Assembly (NCBI GenBank): GCA_947311845.1
Contig: CAMZMU010000040.1
Location: forward strand, 56,066,330-56,130,329
Direction of reading: 5' to 3'
Origin: Poa pratensis
Taxonomy: Eukaryota; Streptophyta; Magnoliopsida; Poales; Poaceae
DNA: 64,000 nucleotides
In this document: in pieces, positions 12,055 to 23,619 of the stretch
Layout: the number at the start of each line of letters is the position of its first letter
How positions within the stretch are numbered: the first letter of the stretch is position 1
Position numbers and translations under genes: made by a program
The notes under the pieces: model-generated
Database searches by the model: none
Told to the model about the DNA's origin: nothing
The model's input: the letters and a program-made list of their open reading frames with translations, nothing else

Positions 12055-12360
12055 ATGCTGGTGGTGCTACGACAACAATTGGCTTGTGCTCAGAAACGTA
12101 TGAAAACTCAAGCAGACAAGAAGCGATCTGAGCGCCAATTTGAGGTTGGGGACCTGGTCTATCTGAAACTGCAGCGTTCATTCAGCAATCGGGTGGCAAC
12201 ACACGCAGCAATCAGAAACTGTCGCTGTGGTTTCTTTGGTCCATTATGAGTCTGACTCGGGTTGGGGCTGTGGCATATCGATTGAGCTCCCAGACTCCAG
12301 CAAATTCATCCTGCGGTGCACGTCTCCTTGCTCAAGAAACATGTTCCTGCTTCAGTGCTG
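12055..12360 (+). pseudogene. chromovirus integrase C-terminal fragment
   Basis: Plus-strand translation gives QLACAQKRMKTQADKKRSER followed by FEVGDLVYLKLQ, then in shifted frames FFGPF, GAVAYRL and VSLLKKHVP. This is the integrase tail typical of plant chromoviruses (Ty3/gypsy; the GDLV, AYKL and H(V/P)xLK motifs). It is in several frames and has no partner domains, so it is a remnant. The Tat-type element abuts it directly and probably inserted in or beside it. Confidence 0.8.
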
Positions 12361-12641
12361 GTAAGGGATATGATCAAGAACTAAACTCAACAGCTGACTT
12401 GTTGTTACCTGTGATGCTTCAAGTTCGGTTAATTCGGCATGAGGTCTGCCTCTTCCTAAGGAGAGGGGATTTTCGTGTACTGTGGGCTAGGCCCGTTACG
12501 TAATTGGCTGCGTCCCAGAAAGGGCCCATGTGCCTTGTAAGCAAGTGAAAGTCCAGCGCAACTGGCACCGTTACCAACTACATATCCATGTCGTGCCGTG
12601 CGGAGAGGATCAACAAATCGAGGATGAACTGATCTCTTCCC

Positions 12642-13866
12642 TAAGGATGACTCCAACGGGGCGACGCATCGAGTCCGCGCGCATCCGTTCGTGTCCGCGA
12701 GGGCCAAAAACACGGCCCCCAACGGGGCGACGCAAACGGACCGCGGTCCGTTTTTGGTCCGCCGCGACGCTCCCTGGCCCAAATTTGGGCCACGATGCGT
12801 CGGCCCCGGACGCGAACGGAGCTCTTTTGTGTCCTCCCTGATCCGCTTTTGGAGGCAAAATCCACTGTCCAGACCTACCCCATGGCCGCGCCACCTCCAG
12901 GATCGCCAAGGCCGCCGCCAAGACGCCGCCCGCCGAGAGCCTAGAGCTGGCCGACGACGCCGCGGGCTTGCTCCCGGCTGAAGAAAGTGAAGAAGGAGCT
13001 CACGGAGGAGCAGAGGGCCAAGGAGACGGCCAAGCGGGGCCAACGGAGGAGGAGGCTGAAGCAGGACAGGCTCGACGCCGCCGCCAGGGCCGCCGCCGAG
13101 GAAAAGGGCGACGACGACAACGCCCCTCATGACCAAGACCGCGACTGCTGCCTCCTCCTCATTGGACTTACCCCGTCCGCGGCGGCGGTTGGGCGGTTAG
13201 CGACTGCGGCGGTCGGGGTTTCCTCTACCGGGCCAGCTCCAACGCTTCCACGGCCCGACCTCCAAGGTCGGACCCGGCGGGCGGAGGTCGAGATCAGGGG
13301 CAGGAGGCGAGGCAAGACCAAGGAGGCCGACGTGAAGGCCAGGGAGGTGGAGCTCAAGGCCAAAGACCTTGAACTCGCCCTACGCGCCGAGGAGGCCAGG
13401 ATCATGGACATTCTCCACCTTCCACCCTAGGAAGAAGGCCTACTACGAGAAGAAGCAAAGGCAGTACATGGATCAGGTTTGATCTATTCTCGGCCCCTTC
13501 TACATATTGTGTTGAACTATGGCCAACATGGCCGGAAAAACATGGCCGGTGGCCGAAATTTGTAATATTTTGGGCACACCTGGGGACATGGCGATGGCCG
13601 CAACTTGTAATGTTTTGGGCACACCTGGGGACATGGCCGATGGCCGCAACTTGTAATGTTTTGGGGCGTGGAAACGATCATGCCGAAAATGATCAAAATG
13701 ATCAAAATGATAAAACCCTGCCGGGCGGACTCAATGCGTCGGCCCGTTGGGGGGCAGTGGCCGGAAAGGGGGGACGTGGGCCGGACATGGGTCCTTTTGG
13801 CGACGCAAACGGACCAAACGCGGACCAACGCGCGTCCGTTTGCGTCGCCCGTTGGAGTCTTCCTAA
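12642..13866. mobile_element. PIF/Harbinger-type DNA transposon, non-autonomous, with TAA duplications
   Basis: Element 12645-13863 (1219 bp) is flanked by TAA at 12642-12644 and 13864-13866. The left end reads GGATGACTCCAACGGGGCGA; the right end read on the minus strand is GGAAGACTCCAACGGGCGAC. Subterminal DNA is rich in CGGACC/CGCGTCCG blocks. A 3-bp TAA/TTA duplication with imperfect inverted ends of this kind is the PIF/Harbinger signature. It contains a decayed GC-rich reading frame but no recognisable DDE transposase, so it depends on an autonomous relative. Confidence 0.85.
12987..13475 (+). pseudogene. Harbinger-carried ORF1-like / NAM-associated C-terminal relic
   Basis: Plus-strand pieces read KKELTEEQRAKETAKRGQRR, then LKAKDLELALRAEEARIMDI, and in a shifted frame AYYEKKQRQYMDQ. 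These Lys/Glu/Ala-rich helices resemble the 'NAM-associated C-terminal' tail common in grass Harbinger-linked Myb/SANT ORF1 proteins. The N-terminal Myb-like domain is absent or unrecognisable, and stops and frame changes interrupt the rest. It lies wholly within the Harbinger inverted ends, so it is transposon cargo and not a host gene. Confidence 0.6.
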
Positions 13867-14781
13867 CTGTTTCTCTCAAACCCTGATGCGTCTGTCCGAT
13901 CCCGAACCTATTTCCCTCTCCAACCTCCATTCCTAGTCTCAGATGGAGTGGGTTCGTGACAGAGGCACACGGTGAGATCCCCGCTGAATGAAAACGAAGC
14001 AGCCAACAGAGTTTAGGGGACTTTGAATACTGATCACTTTTGAAGTTCAGAAGTAATGACACCGCAAGGAACATGGACAAGACGCGGCCTTTTCTTCAGT
14101 AACGGCAGACTGCACAGCTCTTTCTCTGCCTGTCGATGTTCTCTCCAGGCCTGCTCAACCGTCAAGTCGGGACGATACGATACAAAATCCTGATCTGAAA
14201 AGGACGCGCTCGGAGATTTTAGTTTCAGATTCTCTGCACGTCATGCGAAGCTTCCACGGCCCTGCATGAAACGACCTTGGCCGCTTGTCGATTCGTTTGT
14301 CACCAGCAAGCAAGCACGATCCCCATCTCGCCGAGGTTCAGCGTCACCGACAGACTTTCGGCCAATCTATCCGAGGGCCATCAGTCTCACCTCGTACGCA
14401 CGGACGATGTACCGTCTCGGTTTACTTTGCCTTCAAGATTGCGCGTGGATGGATCTTGACGTGAGGCTGCTCGTACGACAAAATATCTCATCGAAATTTC
14501 CCGGACAGGATCGATGTACACGGCAAAAAAGATCCTGCCATCTTGTTTCTACCGCCTTGGCTCCGACGACGACGCTTTTGAGTTTATGCATGCTCCATCG
14601 ATCGCACACGGTGCCTAGCTCGACTACTTTTCTCTTATTTTCTAACATGCTTCGTAAGAGTTTTCTCGACTGCGCGAAAAACTCATTCGAGACTTAGAAA
14701 TACCTATATCTCTTTGTCTTTGGAAATAAACAAAATAGATATACCTAAGATAGAAACAACTATGGAAGTAATCAGATGGAG
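13867..14781. other. unassigned intergenic DNA
   Basis: No gene or complete repeat recognised. Open frames here (for example 14266-14697) lack known motifs, splice context or codon bias and look fortuitous. Confidence 0.5.
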
Positions 14782-14890
14782 CATAATAAAGCGTTCGGTC
14801 CAGATGAGTTCACTACTGAGTTCTACCGATGCTTTGGGGGACCGTGATCAAGGATGACCTGATGGAGTTGTTCAATCGTCTTTCATGTTG
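14782..14890 (+). pseudogene. LINE (L1-type) reverse transcriptase scrap
   Basis: The plus strand translates to HNKAFGPDEFTTEFYRCF, matching the conserved N-terminal RT motif of plant L1 elements (NKAPGPDGFxxEFYR), and continues with ELFNRL-like residues in a shifted frame. Nothing else of the element is recognisable nearby. Confidence 0.75.
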
Positions 14891-14993
14891 GGAACTACTG
14901 AGTTCTATCCATGCATGCTTAACCTTTGTGAAATTATTTTGTTGCCTCAGTTAAAAAGGAGGCATCTCGGAACCAACAATCTTCTGTGGCACA

Positions 14994-15183
14994 ATTTTGG
15001 TAATCCAGCATCTAGGAAAGGAGTTCGGCACCAAAGAGAATGTAGTTGAATTGTTAAATTTTCGCACCATGCTCTTCAGCGCGCTGAGCATAGGGGCCAA
15101 ATTTCAAAATAATTTTGAGAAGAGTCAGATATCGTTCGAAGTCTCTCAAAATTAGTCAAAAGAAGATTTATTTTTTCTCAATT
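14994..15183 (+). repeat. direct repeat copy 1 (about 190 bp)
   Basis: Shares strings such as AGGAGTTCGG, CCAAAGAGAATGTAGTT, GGCCAAATTTCAAAAT and GAAGTCTCTCAAA with 15452-15641. The spacer (15184-15451) has no resemblance to the copies. This could be a local duplication or the long ends of an old element. Confidence 0.75.
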
Positions 15184-15451
15184 CGAGTAAATGGCATCAT
15201 GGTCACTAAAGTAGTTCTTCGGGTGCACTTAAGTCACTCTAACTCGGAAATCTTGTGAACCGTCACCGAACTAAACATTCAGTGCACTTTGGTCAACTTT
15301 CCCGTTTGTTGACGGTTTTTTACGAGAAGGGTCTGTATGGCTCACGTGTGGTTGCCGCGGGCCGTAAATTTTGCAAATAACCTCGAATTTATTTTCTTCT
15401 ATTAGAAAGGCCTAGTTAGTTATTTTCGTTTCGGCGCCTTTGTTTCCAGCG

Positions 15452-15641
15452 ATTTTGGTGAATCGAGCATTAGGAAGGAGTTCGGCGCCAAAGAGAATGT
15501 AGTTAAAATTGTAAATTTTGGCACCATACTCTTTAGGCAGAGCCTAGGAGGCCAAATTTCAAAATATTTCAGAGAAGAGACATCGTTTTGAAGTCTCTCA
15601 AATAGTCAGATTTATCAAAAAAGATTGTTTTTTCTCAATTC
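15452..15641 (+). repeat. direct repeat copy 2 (about 190 bp)
   Basis: Diverged direct copy of 14994-15183 with small indels. Both copies end in TTTTTTCTCAATTC. No coding content. Confidence 0.75.
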
Positions 15642-15883
15642 CAAGGAAAACCGTACGTTATTGTCAATCCCAATGTGCCATATTTCACTTAGAGTGAATG
15701 CACGTACCGTGGCATGTTGGTCTAGTGGAGAGGTCTCAATATTTCCCTACCATATGTACAAACATAAACATGTATATGTGTGACGACGTGAGATCGACAG
15801 AGCATCCCTAATAATAGGTGGCTCCCGGCTAGATTGCTACAGTCCCTGCTTTGGCAATGCATGCTCTGATTTGGTCATCGATG

Positions 15884-17497
15884 TACTCCCTCCATTCCTA
15901 AATGTAAGATATTTTAGGTGTTCCAAGCATGTTGTCTACATGCATGTTAAAATGAGTGAACATATATTTGAAATATGTTAGATACATTTGTGTTGCAATT
16001 TAATATGAACAAACCTAAAACAATCCTATTCTACTATATATAAAAGATGGTGGAATCGCTGCCTCCTCCAGCCTCCACGTCGCGGGTGAACCACCGGCCG
16101 TCCGATTCACGCGATCAACGGCCAGGATCGGGCCACGCCGCACCCCCCCAAACGCGCGCACTGTAGCACGCGATTATCTGCCAATCGCGTGCTGACACGC
16201 GGTCCGGTCACTGGCCGGTCGCCCCGGTTCCAGCCGGTGACCGCGTGCACGCTTTTTGACGCACGAGATTTTGCAGAAAACACCTCCGGAAGGACATTAT
16301 ACGTAAATTCGTAGAAATCCGAGGTCCTTTTCTGTAAAACGTCCACGGCTCTCCTCTTCCCCCCCGCGCGACGCCGTGGTCGCCGCCGGCGCGGCGCGCA
16401 TCGCCGCCGTCTCGCGCTTCCCGGACCAATCGGAGGCCACCACGAGGGTCGCCGGCGCGCCTCTACTTCCTCGATGCGGATCGCTTCCGGGGCGCCCTGG
16501 CCGCGCCGGAGACGCCGCCGCCGCGCCCGCATCCTCCGCCGCGTCCCCGCGACGGCGCGGCCGCTCTGGCGGCCAAATTGAGGCGGCGCCGCTACGTACG
16601 GGCGGCCGCGACGGCCGCGTCCGAATGCGGGCACGCGAGTTTTGGGACGCGCTGGCGCGCCGCCGCGAGCTCGGCGCCGCCGCGGGCGTCTCCGGCCAAA
16701 TCTGGCCGCAGCATGACGTCACAGTGGGCCACCTGTCTCGATTTTTTTTTAGGAGCCCAAATTATTCATAACAATTTTGAAAAAAAATTCTACATATGTA
16801 GACCAAAATTTTTAGATATGCCTACAATAAAAATGAAAATATTGTCAACGTGGTCACATAAAAAAATAATTATGCACGACCGAAATTTTGAATTTCAAAT
16901 TCCCACGTGCCTTCCAAAATTTGTGTATTTCGTAGACGTCAAAATGGGATTCAAATGCGTCAAAACTATTAAAAAATGGATGACTTCCGAATTTGAACGA
17001 TTTCGAAATGCGGACAATCTTAATAACGAAGCCTCATTTGCATTTCATTAATTCCGAATCTGCGCTATTTTTAGATGCGGCCACTTTTCACAATTAAATT
17101 TAATGGGCGGAAAAAATATGACAAACTGTCAACATGGACTCAGAAAAAACCACATACCTGCACATATGATCAAATTCCACGTTTGAATAATTCAAAAAAT
17201 TCAGGCGGTTTCCAAATCTTCGCATTTAATAAAACAAAAAAAATCAAATAAAATAAACATGCAAACATAACCAGACCACAAAAAACATCTTAAAAAATGT
17301 AAAACCAACTACCTTTGTAAAATAAACAAAACATTTGCCAAATTCAAATTTGCTAATAATTTGCAAAAAAAAAAAAAAAAACATACCCAAGTTTTCCAAT
17401 CCAAAATTCAAATTAAAACTTCAAAAAAAAATTTCTTTAGAGTCCACGGGCGCGGCGAAGACCGCGCTTATTCCTAGTATTTAGGAACGGAGGGGTA
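15884..17497. mobile_element. Stowaway (Tc1/mariner) MITE, split by a Helitron
   Basis: The left end CTCCCTCCATTCCTAAAT starts at 15886 after a TA, and the right end ATTTAGGAACGGAGGGG finishes at 17495 before a TA. These are inverted matches and the standard grass Stowaway termini with a TA duplication. Removing the inserted Helitron (16029-17477) leaves a MITE of about 161 bp with the normal junction CAATCCTATATTTAGG. This defines the Helitron ends to the base. Confidence 0.9.
16029..17477 (+). mobile_element. non-autonomous Helitron 1 (1449 bp)
   Basis: Begins TTCTACTATATATAAAAG and ends ...TTATTCCTAG, inserted exactly between A (16028) and T (17478) of the Stowaway MITE. Just before the end is a hairpin: GCGCGG at 17450-17455, loop, CCGCGC at 17462-17467, followed by about 10 bases and CTAG. 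The A|T target, terminal hairpin and CTRR end are diagnostic of Helitrons. The 5' half is GC-rich (about 16050-16740) and the 3' half AT-rich; no Rep/helicase is present. Open frames in the GC-rich half look spurious. Confidence 0.9.
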
Positions 17498-18898
17498 TAT
17501 GTGTAGCAGATCCGTGAGCATCAATGCAACATCTGTATCAATTCCTACGCACGGGCCTTGGTCCAAACCAAGCCATGGCAGTCTAGCAAACCTAGGGTGG
17601 ACGCATGCACCTTTATAACCTGCATGTGTGCTTTGCGGCACCACCACAGTACTGATGTTGCCATCTCGCCTCTAATGCCTGCCCGGCCCTAGCTAGGTTT
17701 GGGTCATCCACATTCCTTGCCTTTAGGGTTGTGACTTGTGAGATTCTTTGACATGCTCAGGCACAGCAATCGACATGACATCATCGCCCTCGACAAGGTT
17801 GCCAATCATATGAGATGCTTTGACATGCCAACTACATTCATCATCATGAAAATATTGAAAAAATTGTGCAGCAAGAAGACAGAGGTGACTAAAAGGGAAT
17901 AGAGCCTTCCACGTGCCTTATGGCTTGAGAATAAACCATATTTTGCTCTTTCATTGTGCTCTTGAAATTGCCTTTCCACTACCGAAGAGGTTGGTGATAT
18001 CTTTATTTCTTGATACTAGCAGTGAGGTGCCCTTCAGATCTGTCTACGGTTAACGACAATGGTTGATTTCGTCAACGCCATATTTTTCTCCAATGTACCT
18101 TGAATCAACTTCATCTAGAATTGCATTGCACGAGGTGGGGCAACTAATAGCGAGTGACTTGCTCGGCCTCGGTGAGGCATGGTCCATAGCCCGGGTAAAC
18201 AGGGCGACCGCCCTGGGCCTAAGAGGAGGGCCCACATAGTAAATGTATTAATAACCCTGATTATTATTATTATTATATATTACACATAAACACCATTGTT
18301 GAATATATTAAATAAATTCTCAATTTGTTGGAGAAAGTCTATTGCATTAAACGTTTACCATGTAGGAGGAAATAAATCAGATGAGCGACAACATATTCTT
18401 TAGCTCATACTAAATCTAAGCTATTAAAAATATTACCAGCTTAATTTCATACAAGACAATTTATTTTACAAATTATGTGTGGGGCGGGCGGGGCGGGGGG
18501 GGGGGGGGGGGGGTGCTTCTAGAAGCTAGATCATAAAACGTGTCATTGCAAGCAAAAATAAGAATTAATATTGTATCCACGCCTTTCTATGTTTGTTGAT
18601 TATAACTACAGTGATTTGTCGAAATAAGGTGACATGCACAAAATTTCAACTAATTAATGAGCCAACATAACTTACTAGACACATTTTTCCAGGGAATATC
18701 ATTAAAGAATCAAGACTTAATTGAATTTTTTTCTACAATTTTTCAATAAATATGGTTATGAAGTCATATACTAGAAAACACTATTAAGATAGTTGTTAGA
18801 TCAGAATATTTAGATATTTTTATCATGAATACATGTAAACTATATTATTTACGCAATTTTAGAAACATAATTTCAGAACAAATTTTTGTTGTAAACTA
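17498..18898. other. unassigned intergenic DNA with a G19 run
   Basis: No gene recognised. Around 18180-18240 there is a gggcgaccgccctgggcct block of the sort seen near old hAT-like ends, but no TIR or duplication could be fixed. A GGGGCGGGCGGGGC patch followed by 19 consecutive G lies at 18481-18513 and could form a G-quadruplex. Confidence 0.4.
18481..18513 (+). repeat. G-rich tract ending in 19 consecutive G
   Basis: Reads GGGGCGGGCGGGGC then a run of 19 G. This is low-complexity DNA with several G-runs that could fold as a G-quadruplex. Homopolymers of this length are often miscounted, so the length is uncertain. Confidence 0.9.
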
Positions 18899-19049
18899 CT
18901 CCGTCAGTTAAAACTGAAATTAGTATGTTTTTGATGTTGAATTTTTTCCTCATACAGACTTAAAATGAATGAACAGACACACTGAAGGTGTATAGAGACA
19001 TGTGATTGAGAAAAAGCTAAAAATCTTATAGTTCAGAACAAAGGGAGTA
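18897..19049. mobile_element. degenerate Stowaway-like MITE (about 149 bp)
   Basis: TA|CTCCGTCAGTTAAAACT at the left and AGTTCAGAACAAAGGGAG|TA at the right give a small AT-rich element with weak inverted ends and TA duplications. Size, flanking TA and CTCC ends fit Stowaway, but the inverted match is imperfect. Confidence 0.5.
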
Positions 19050-20798
19050 CAATTTTAATTTTAGCATAATTAAGTTGTTTTGGGGATATTAATTAAATTG
19101 TTAAGGAATACTTTGACTAAATTTGGCAGCATTTCTATATGGCCAATGTTGCAAATAACTAAAGAAATTATAGTCATTAAATGTAATATACAAAAATAAT
19201 TTCAAAAAAGTATGAACTTTATACAAATTTGAGATATTATCGGGACTAGACAAAACTGTAATTTTTACATCTAATGCTGCTATGGACTGGATGATCTGTA
19301 CATCATCAGTTTCCACAGTCTCCAAAACCCTCATGATTCATGTGACGCCTACAACGTGAGCTTTTTTTGCATGTGCATTCTTCATTTGTATAGGTTTTCT
19401 TTTATTAATTTTCGACAAATCTTCTCGGCTTGAGATTGCTACAGCCTCCATTTGGAAAGGATGATGTTAATCTTTAAACAAGCACCAAAACTGACACAAT
19501 ACTGTCTGTAAATTATTCACATGCTTCTCTGTATCCGATCATGCCAGGCTAGAAAACATGTGTGGGGTGAACAGACGGCACCAAAATGCAATAAAATCGA
19601 AAATCTGACCACACCATAGAACAATTCCATGTCTCGGCAACACCAGTCTGGCCACCAAATGGCACCAAGTATGGCCAATACATCATCGAAAAATGCATAA
19701 AAAATCATTCTTTGACATTATATTTCTCCCACAATGATGCGCTTGTGTTCTCGGAAACGAGGCCTTCAGATTAAGGCTCATGTTTTGTCGTGTCGGTAGA
19801 CATGATCCTTGCGTCCTCGGCGCTTTTCTTAGTTCTCTATTGCCTTCCATCCTCTTGAACTTTTGACCTTGCACTGTCAAAGTAGGTAGACTAATTTCTT
19901 TGTTCTCGGGGTGCAATCAACTCTTTGCAAGGTCGAGGACGATGAGACCTCCTTCATGTACTCGGCTTCATCTTTCTTCGTAGGTAGTAATCGCCTTGTC
20001 ACCCGACGCCGCCGTCTTGCAAGGTAGTCGTGAGAGGGGGCACGAGACATCTGGGAAGGAACGGTTTTGCGGTGGCGGCAATGTGGAAGGGAGAGGGAAA
20101 ATTTTGAGGTTTTGCAGTCCAGACAGGAATGTGGGAAGAAGGAGAAGAATTTGGCGCTGGCCTCTGAAAGCATGAAGTGTCATTGTCGACGCCATGAGGC
20201 GGCCTCGAAATTTGGGGTGGGCCTCAGGATGTCGGAGCATTTTTGTGTGGCCGGGCCATTGGGGCATTTTTTAATTCCGGGCTCCCATTGGGCCTTTGTG
20301 GGTGTAGGCGCGCTTTGGGGCCTTTGACGTGCTTAGGACATCAGATAAGCTATATTTTGTTATCTTTTTTGTGCCTCTTGTTGTTGGCCACCACCGACCA
20401 GTCGACCCTCACCAGCTTTGTTTTCTCTATTTTCCTCTTGTGTACCTTTTATCACCTTCTCCATACTTGGAATATGTGCGCGGTGACCAAGCTACGTAGT
20501 ACCTTGCACGGCCTCACCAAGGGTTAGAACTAACACTTTTATTGATACGGATACGGGGCGATACCGCGATATATCTCAATCATCATATGAGCTTAGCGAC
20601 GGGGTGATTAATTGCGCAATGGAATGTTTGTCCTTGTTGGCTTAGTGTCTTTGCTGTGAAGGTCATCACTGTTCAGTTGATGCTTACATCATCGATCTAC
20701 TTCAACCTCCGAAGCCAGATGGTCTAATCATGGTGCCTCCTGCCATAAAAGCTTTGTTCCTACCACGGCGTATATACCTAACTGTGTTTTGTCATTTC
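19050..20798. other. unassigned intergenic DNA
   Basis: AT-rich to about 19500, then mixed sequence. Open frames around 19680-20330 on both strands carry no recognisable domain. I see no inverted ends or duplications. Confidence 0.4.
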
Positions 20799-21492
20799 AA
20801 GGTTCATCCTGTAAAAAGAACGAAACCTTGGTCGTTCCCCTCCCCCCGCTACAGTAGGGTAGGGCGTTTTTCTGAAACTCCCGTTCGCTCCAGTTCGCCG
20901 GCGGCGGTTCGCCGGTTCCCCCCCCCCCCCCCTCCGCCGGCCGCTCGGCGGCGGGAGGGTGGGGGAACCTCGGATCTCGCCTGTACATAGCTAGGTGTGA
21001 GTGGGTTTCTCGCGGCGACGGTTGGAGGAGAAGTTGTTGCGGGCGTGGTGGTTTGCGGGGGCGCGGAGATCTCCTCTGGTGGTTGGTCTCGGTGGAGGCC
21101 GGCTGCTTCTCTGCCTCCAGTCCGGTGCTCGCTGCTCGGTGGAGCTGCCGTGTGCCGTCTTCCCGGCGGTGTCCGTGTGCGGCCGATCCGGCGTGAGCTT
21201 CACGAAGATGCAGGTGGTCAAATCCAGTCGGAAGCGACGAAGAGACGCAAGATGGAGGTCCTTCGTGGGATTCGAGGTTCGTTGACTTCCCGCCAGCCAT
21301 GGGCTCCAGCCGATCAAGGTTGCAAGGGCGGAGCGGCGGCGCGCGCCAGCGCATGTCTTCCTCGGACGACGTTGACTTCGTTATCCATAAGGACTTGTTT
21401 GTATTTTTCTTATTTCCTGAGGATGTTCTGTAAGGATACTGGATTAATGCCACTTCGTCTTCCCGCAAAAACAAAAAGGTTCATCCTGTAAA
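20799..21492 (+). mobile_element. short non-autonomous LINE (L1-type) with 17-bp target duplication
   Basis: The 17-base string AAGGTTCATCCTGTAAA occurs at 20799-20815 and again at 21476-21492, bracketing a 660-bp insert. The insert starts with a GC-rich leader (C-run near 20920, CGGCGG blocks) and ends with a T-rich 3' UTR-like segment (about 21385-21460) and an A-rich tail (CAAAAACAAAAA). Long perfect duplications plus an A tail are the mark of L1-type target-primed reverse transcription. No ORF1 or RT remains, so it looks like a 5'-leader/3'-end composite moved in trans. Confidence 0.8.
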
Positions 21493-21988
21493 CAAATGCA
21501 TTGTTTTGATTTATGTTATTTTTTATCCGGTACCGTTGACAACAAATTTTGTGTTTTTTGTACTATTTACTGGGAATCAAAATTCTGTATTGTGTCCCAA
21601 TCCCAGCATTTTGTTGCTTATGTATTTTCTTTGAGAATTTTGCATGGTTTTTTCTCGCCTTGGAAGTAGGAGACATACGAGAACCACAGAACTAGTAGGT
21701 GGTAGGGTTACTTTGTATAGATGACAAAAGCTTAATGTCATCGTCGAATCAAGCGGATACCACGTACATTTGTACCCCTCATTAACTACTCACTCTTTTC
21801 CATATTATAAGATGTTTAATTTTTTAATCTGATGTATATAGAGTATTTTAATATGTATGTTATCATTTTACTCTGTATATAATCCGTATTTGAATATCTA
21901 GTAACGTTATTATAAGTAGAAGTTACTCAACTAAACAAACTACTACACAGATGAATGCACACTCGGTGAAACAGTACGAACAAACGAA
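21493..21988. other. unassigned intergenic DNA
   Basis: AT-rich. A MITE-like string TACTCACTCTTTTCCATATTATAAG lies near 21786, but I could not find a matching opposite end. No gene seen. Confidence 0.4.
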
Positions 21989-23416
21989 TTACTAACTATA
22001 TTAAGGACGCCGGATTTGCCGGCCTCACAGTGATCTGCGACTGTAGCTAACACTGTAGCTCGCGCAGTGATAGCTACAGTGTCCGAATCACTGCACTTTG
22101 GCAAAAAAAATCCACGTTTCTGATCCACCCAAAAAAATGAATTTTTGTGAACAGAGTTTCCAAATCACGATCCGTTTTCAGGAATGGATTAGTCATGTCG
22201 AGAACTTCAAAACTAGATCCTGTTGATATGTTTTGATGAAGTTTTTTGTGCACTGCTCGAGGTGTGCCACGCGTTTTGTTCGCAGAAAAGTCCCCGCCTT
22301 TTTCAAAATTGTGAATCGGTCCTCCGACATAACACGCACGCACGGACCCTACGCTTTCTTCCAGAAAAGTCCCCGCGTTTTCTCCTACGTTTTTTTGCAG
22401 AAAAGTCCCTGCGTTTTCCAACAAATACGAAACGGTTCATCGGTCAATAATGCACACACGCCTCTCGTCCTCCGGCATAACACACACGCACGACCCTACG
22501 CTTTTTTCCCAGAAAATTCCCGCGTTTCCCCTACGTTCTTTTTCAGAAAAGTCTCTGTGTTTCCAACAAATATGAAACGTCCTCCAGTCTACAGTGCACG
22601 CACGTCTCGCGCCATCCGATTCAGATTCGACGGCCGCGCGGCACTTTTGCGAAAAGATCCTCGCATTTGTCAAAAATTACGATTCGTTCTCCTTTTCATC
22701 ATAATATGTACATGAAATTATATGCGCATCGGCGAGCAGGTTCCATTCCCGTGATCGGTTTCGATTTTGTTGTCGATTCGAGCTTCTTAATTTGGATTCA
22801 AATTCGCAAAAACATTCGACGAATTTTGTCAAATTCATCGCATTAGTCATCCGTTTGAATTTTTCTTTGACGAGTAGATGGATATCACCCTTCCAAAGAA
22901 CTTTCATGTTTTAACATTTTTTTAACGGATATTATACATATTTCTCTCTAATCTTTAGGTTATTGTACATACAGTTGCACTTTCACCACAAATATAGGCG
23001 CGAAAAAAATAACGGAATAATCATAGTTTCCTTGCAAAAAATCTCTACCGACCGCACCACTTCGATAAAGAACAAAGCCAGTTAAGCAGAAATAGAGCAA
23101 CTACCCACTCTGTTTTTCTCGGACCCCCTACCTCCTTTCTTTTAGTTTTCTCTTATTCAGTTCCTCTATGCATACACTAAAACAGAGTACAAAATATTTA
23201 ATCAAGTTTCTGAAATGTGTGCTTTATCTCTACGCCTCTCATACTACCTTCTCTACTCGCAAAAAGGATGAAGACGTCATTAACTTCTTTCTATATTTAT
23301 GCAGTCGTGCTCTTGCGTTCCTACATAAAATTTAAATACATGAAAAAAATTACATCAGAATTATATAACATCCCAATTTTTCACTAGGCGGCGTGACGCC
23401 GCGCTAAATTACCTAG
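21989..23416 (+). mobile_element. non-autonomous Helitron 2 (1428 bp)
   Basis: Begins TTACTAACTATATTAAGG after A (21988) and ends ...AAATTACCTAG before T (23417). A hairpin (GCGGCG, TGA, CGCCGC at 23388-23402) lies 11 bases before the CTAG end. The 5' end matches that of Helitron 3 (TTACTAACTATAT). Inside, about 22270-22600, the motif CAGAAAAGTCCCCGCG recurs in tandem-like blocks. No Rep/helicase gene. Open frames in the block region are repeat-derived. Confidence 0.88.
22270..22600 (+). repeat. internal tandem-like blocks of Helitron 2
   Basis: Strings of the form CAGAAAAGTCCCCGCGTTTT, CACGCACGGACCCTACGCTT and CAACAAATACGAAACGG recur in the same order in two adjacent copies of about 150 bp, with point changes. 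This is internal amplification within the Helitron. Confidence 0.7.
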
Positions 23417-23619
23417 TTATATGTACACGTACACAAACGAATGGTTTTTACATGACCACAGCAAAAAAAAAAAAACTCCTTCCTTCCTAGCATACCCTAC
23501 CTCCAAGTCAATCACCGAATGCAAAAACAAAAAAAAAATCTCCGCACATGCATGAACCAAGATAAATCTAATCATCAAGGAATGAAACCAACACACATGT
23601 CGCTGAGATTCGCTGCCCA

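Noticed and set aside
16107..16771. Overlapping GC-rich frames in Helitron 1 as a captured gene
   Set aside because: Arg/Ala/Pro-rich translations with no recognisable family, equally open on both strands. Treated as compositional.
18180..18300. Possible hAT terminus (gggcgaccgccctgggcct)
   Set aside because: No opposite end or 8-bp duplication could be found.
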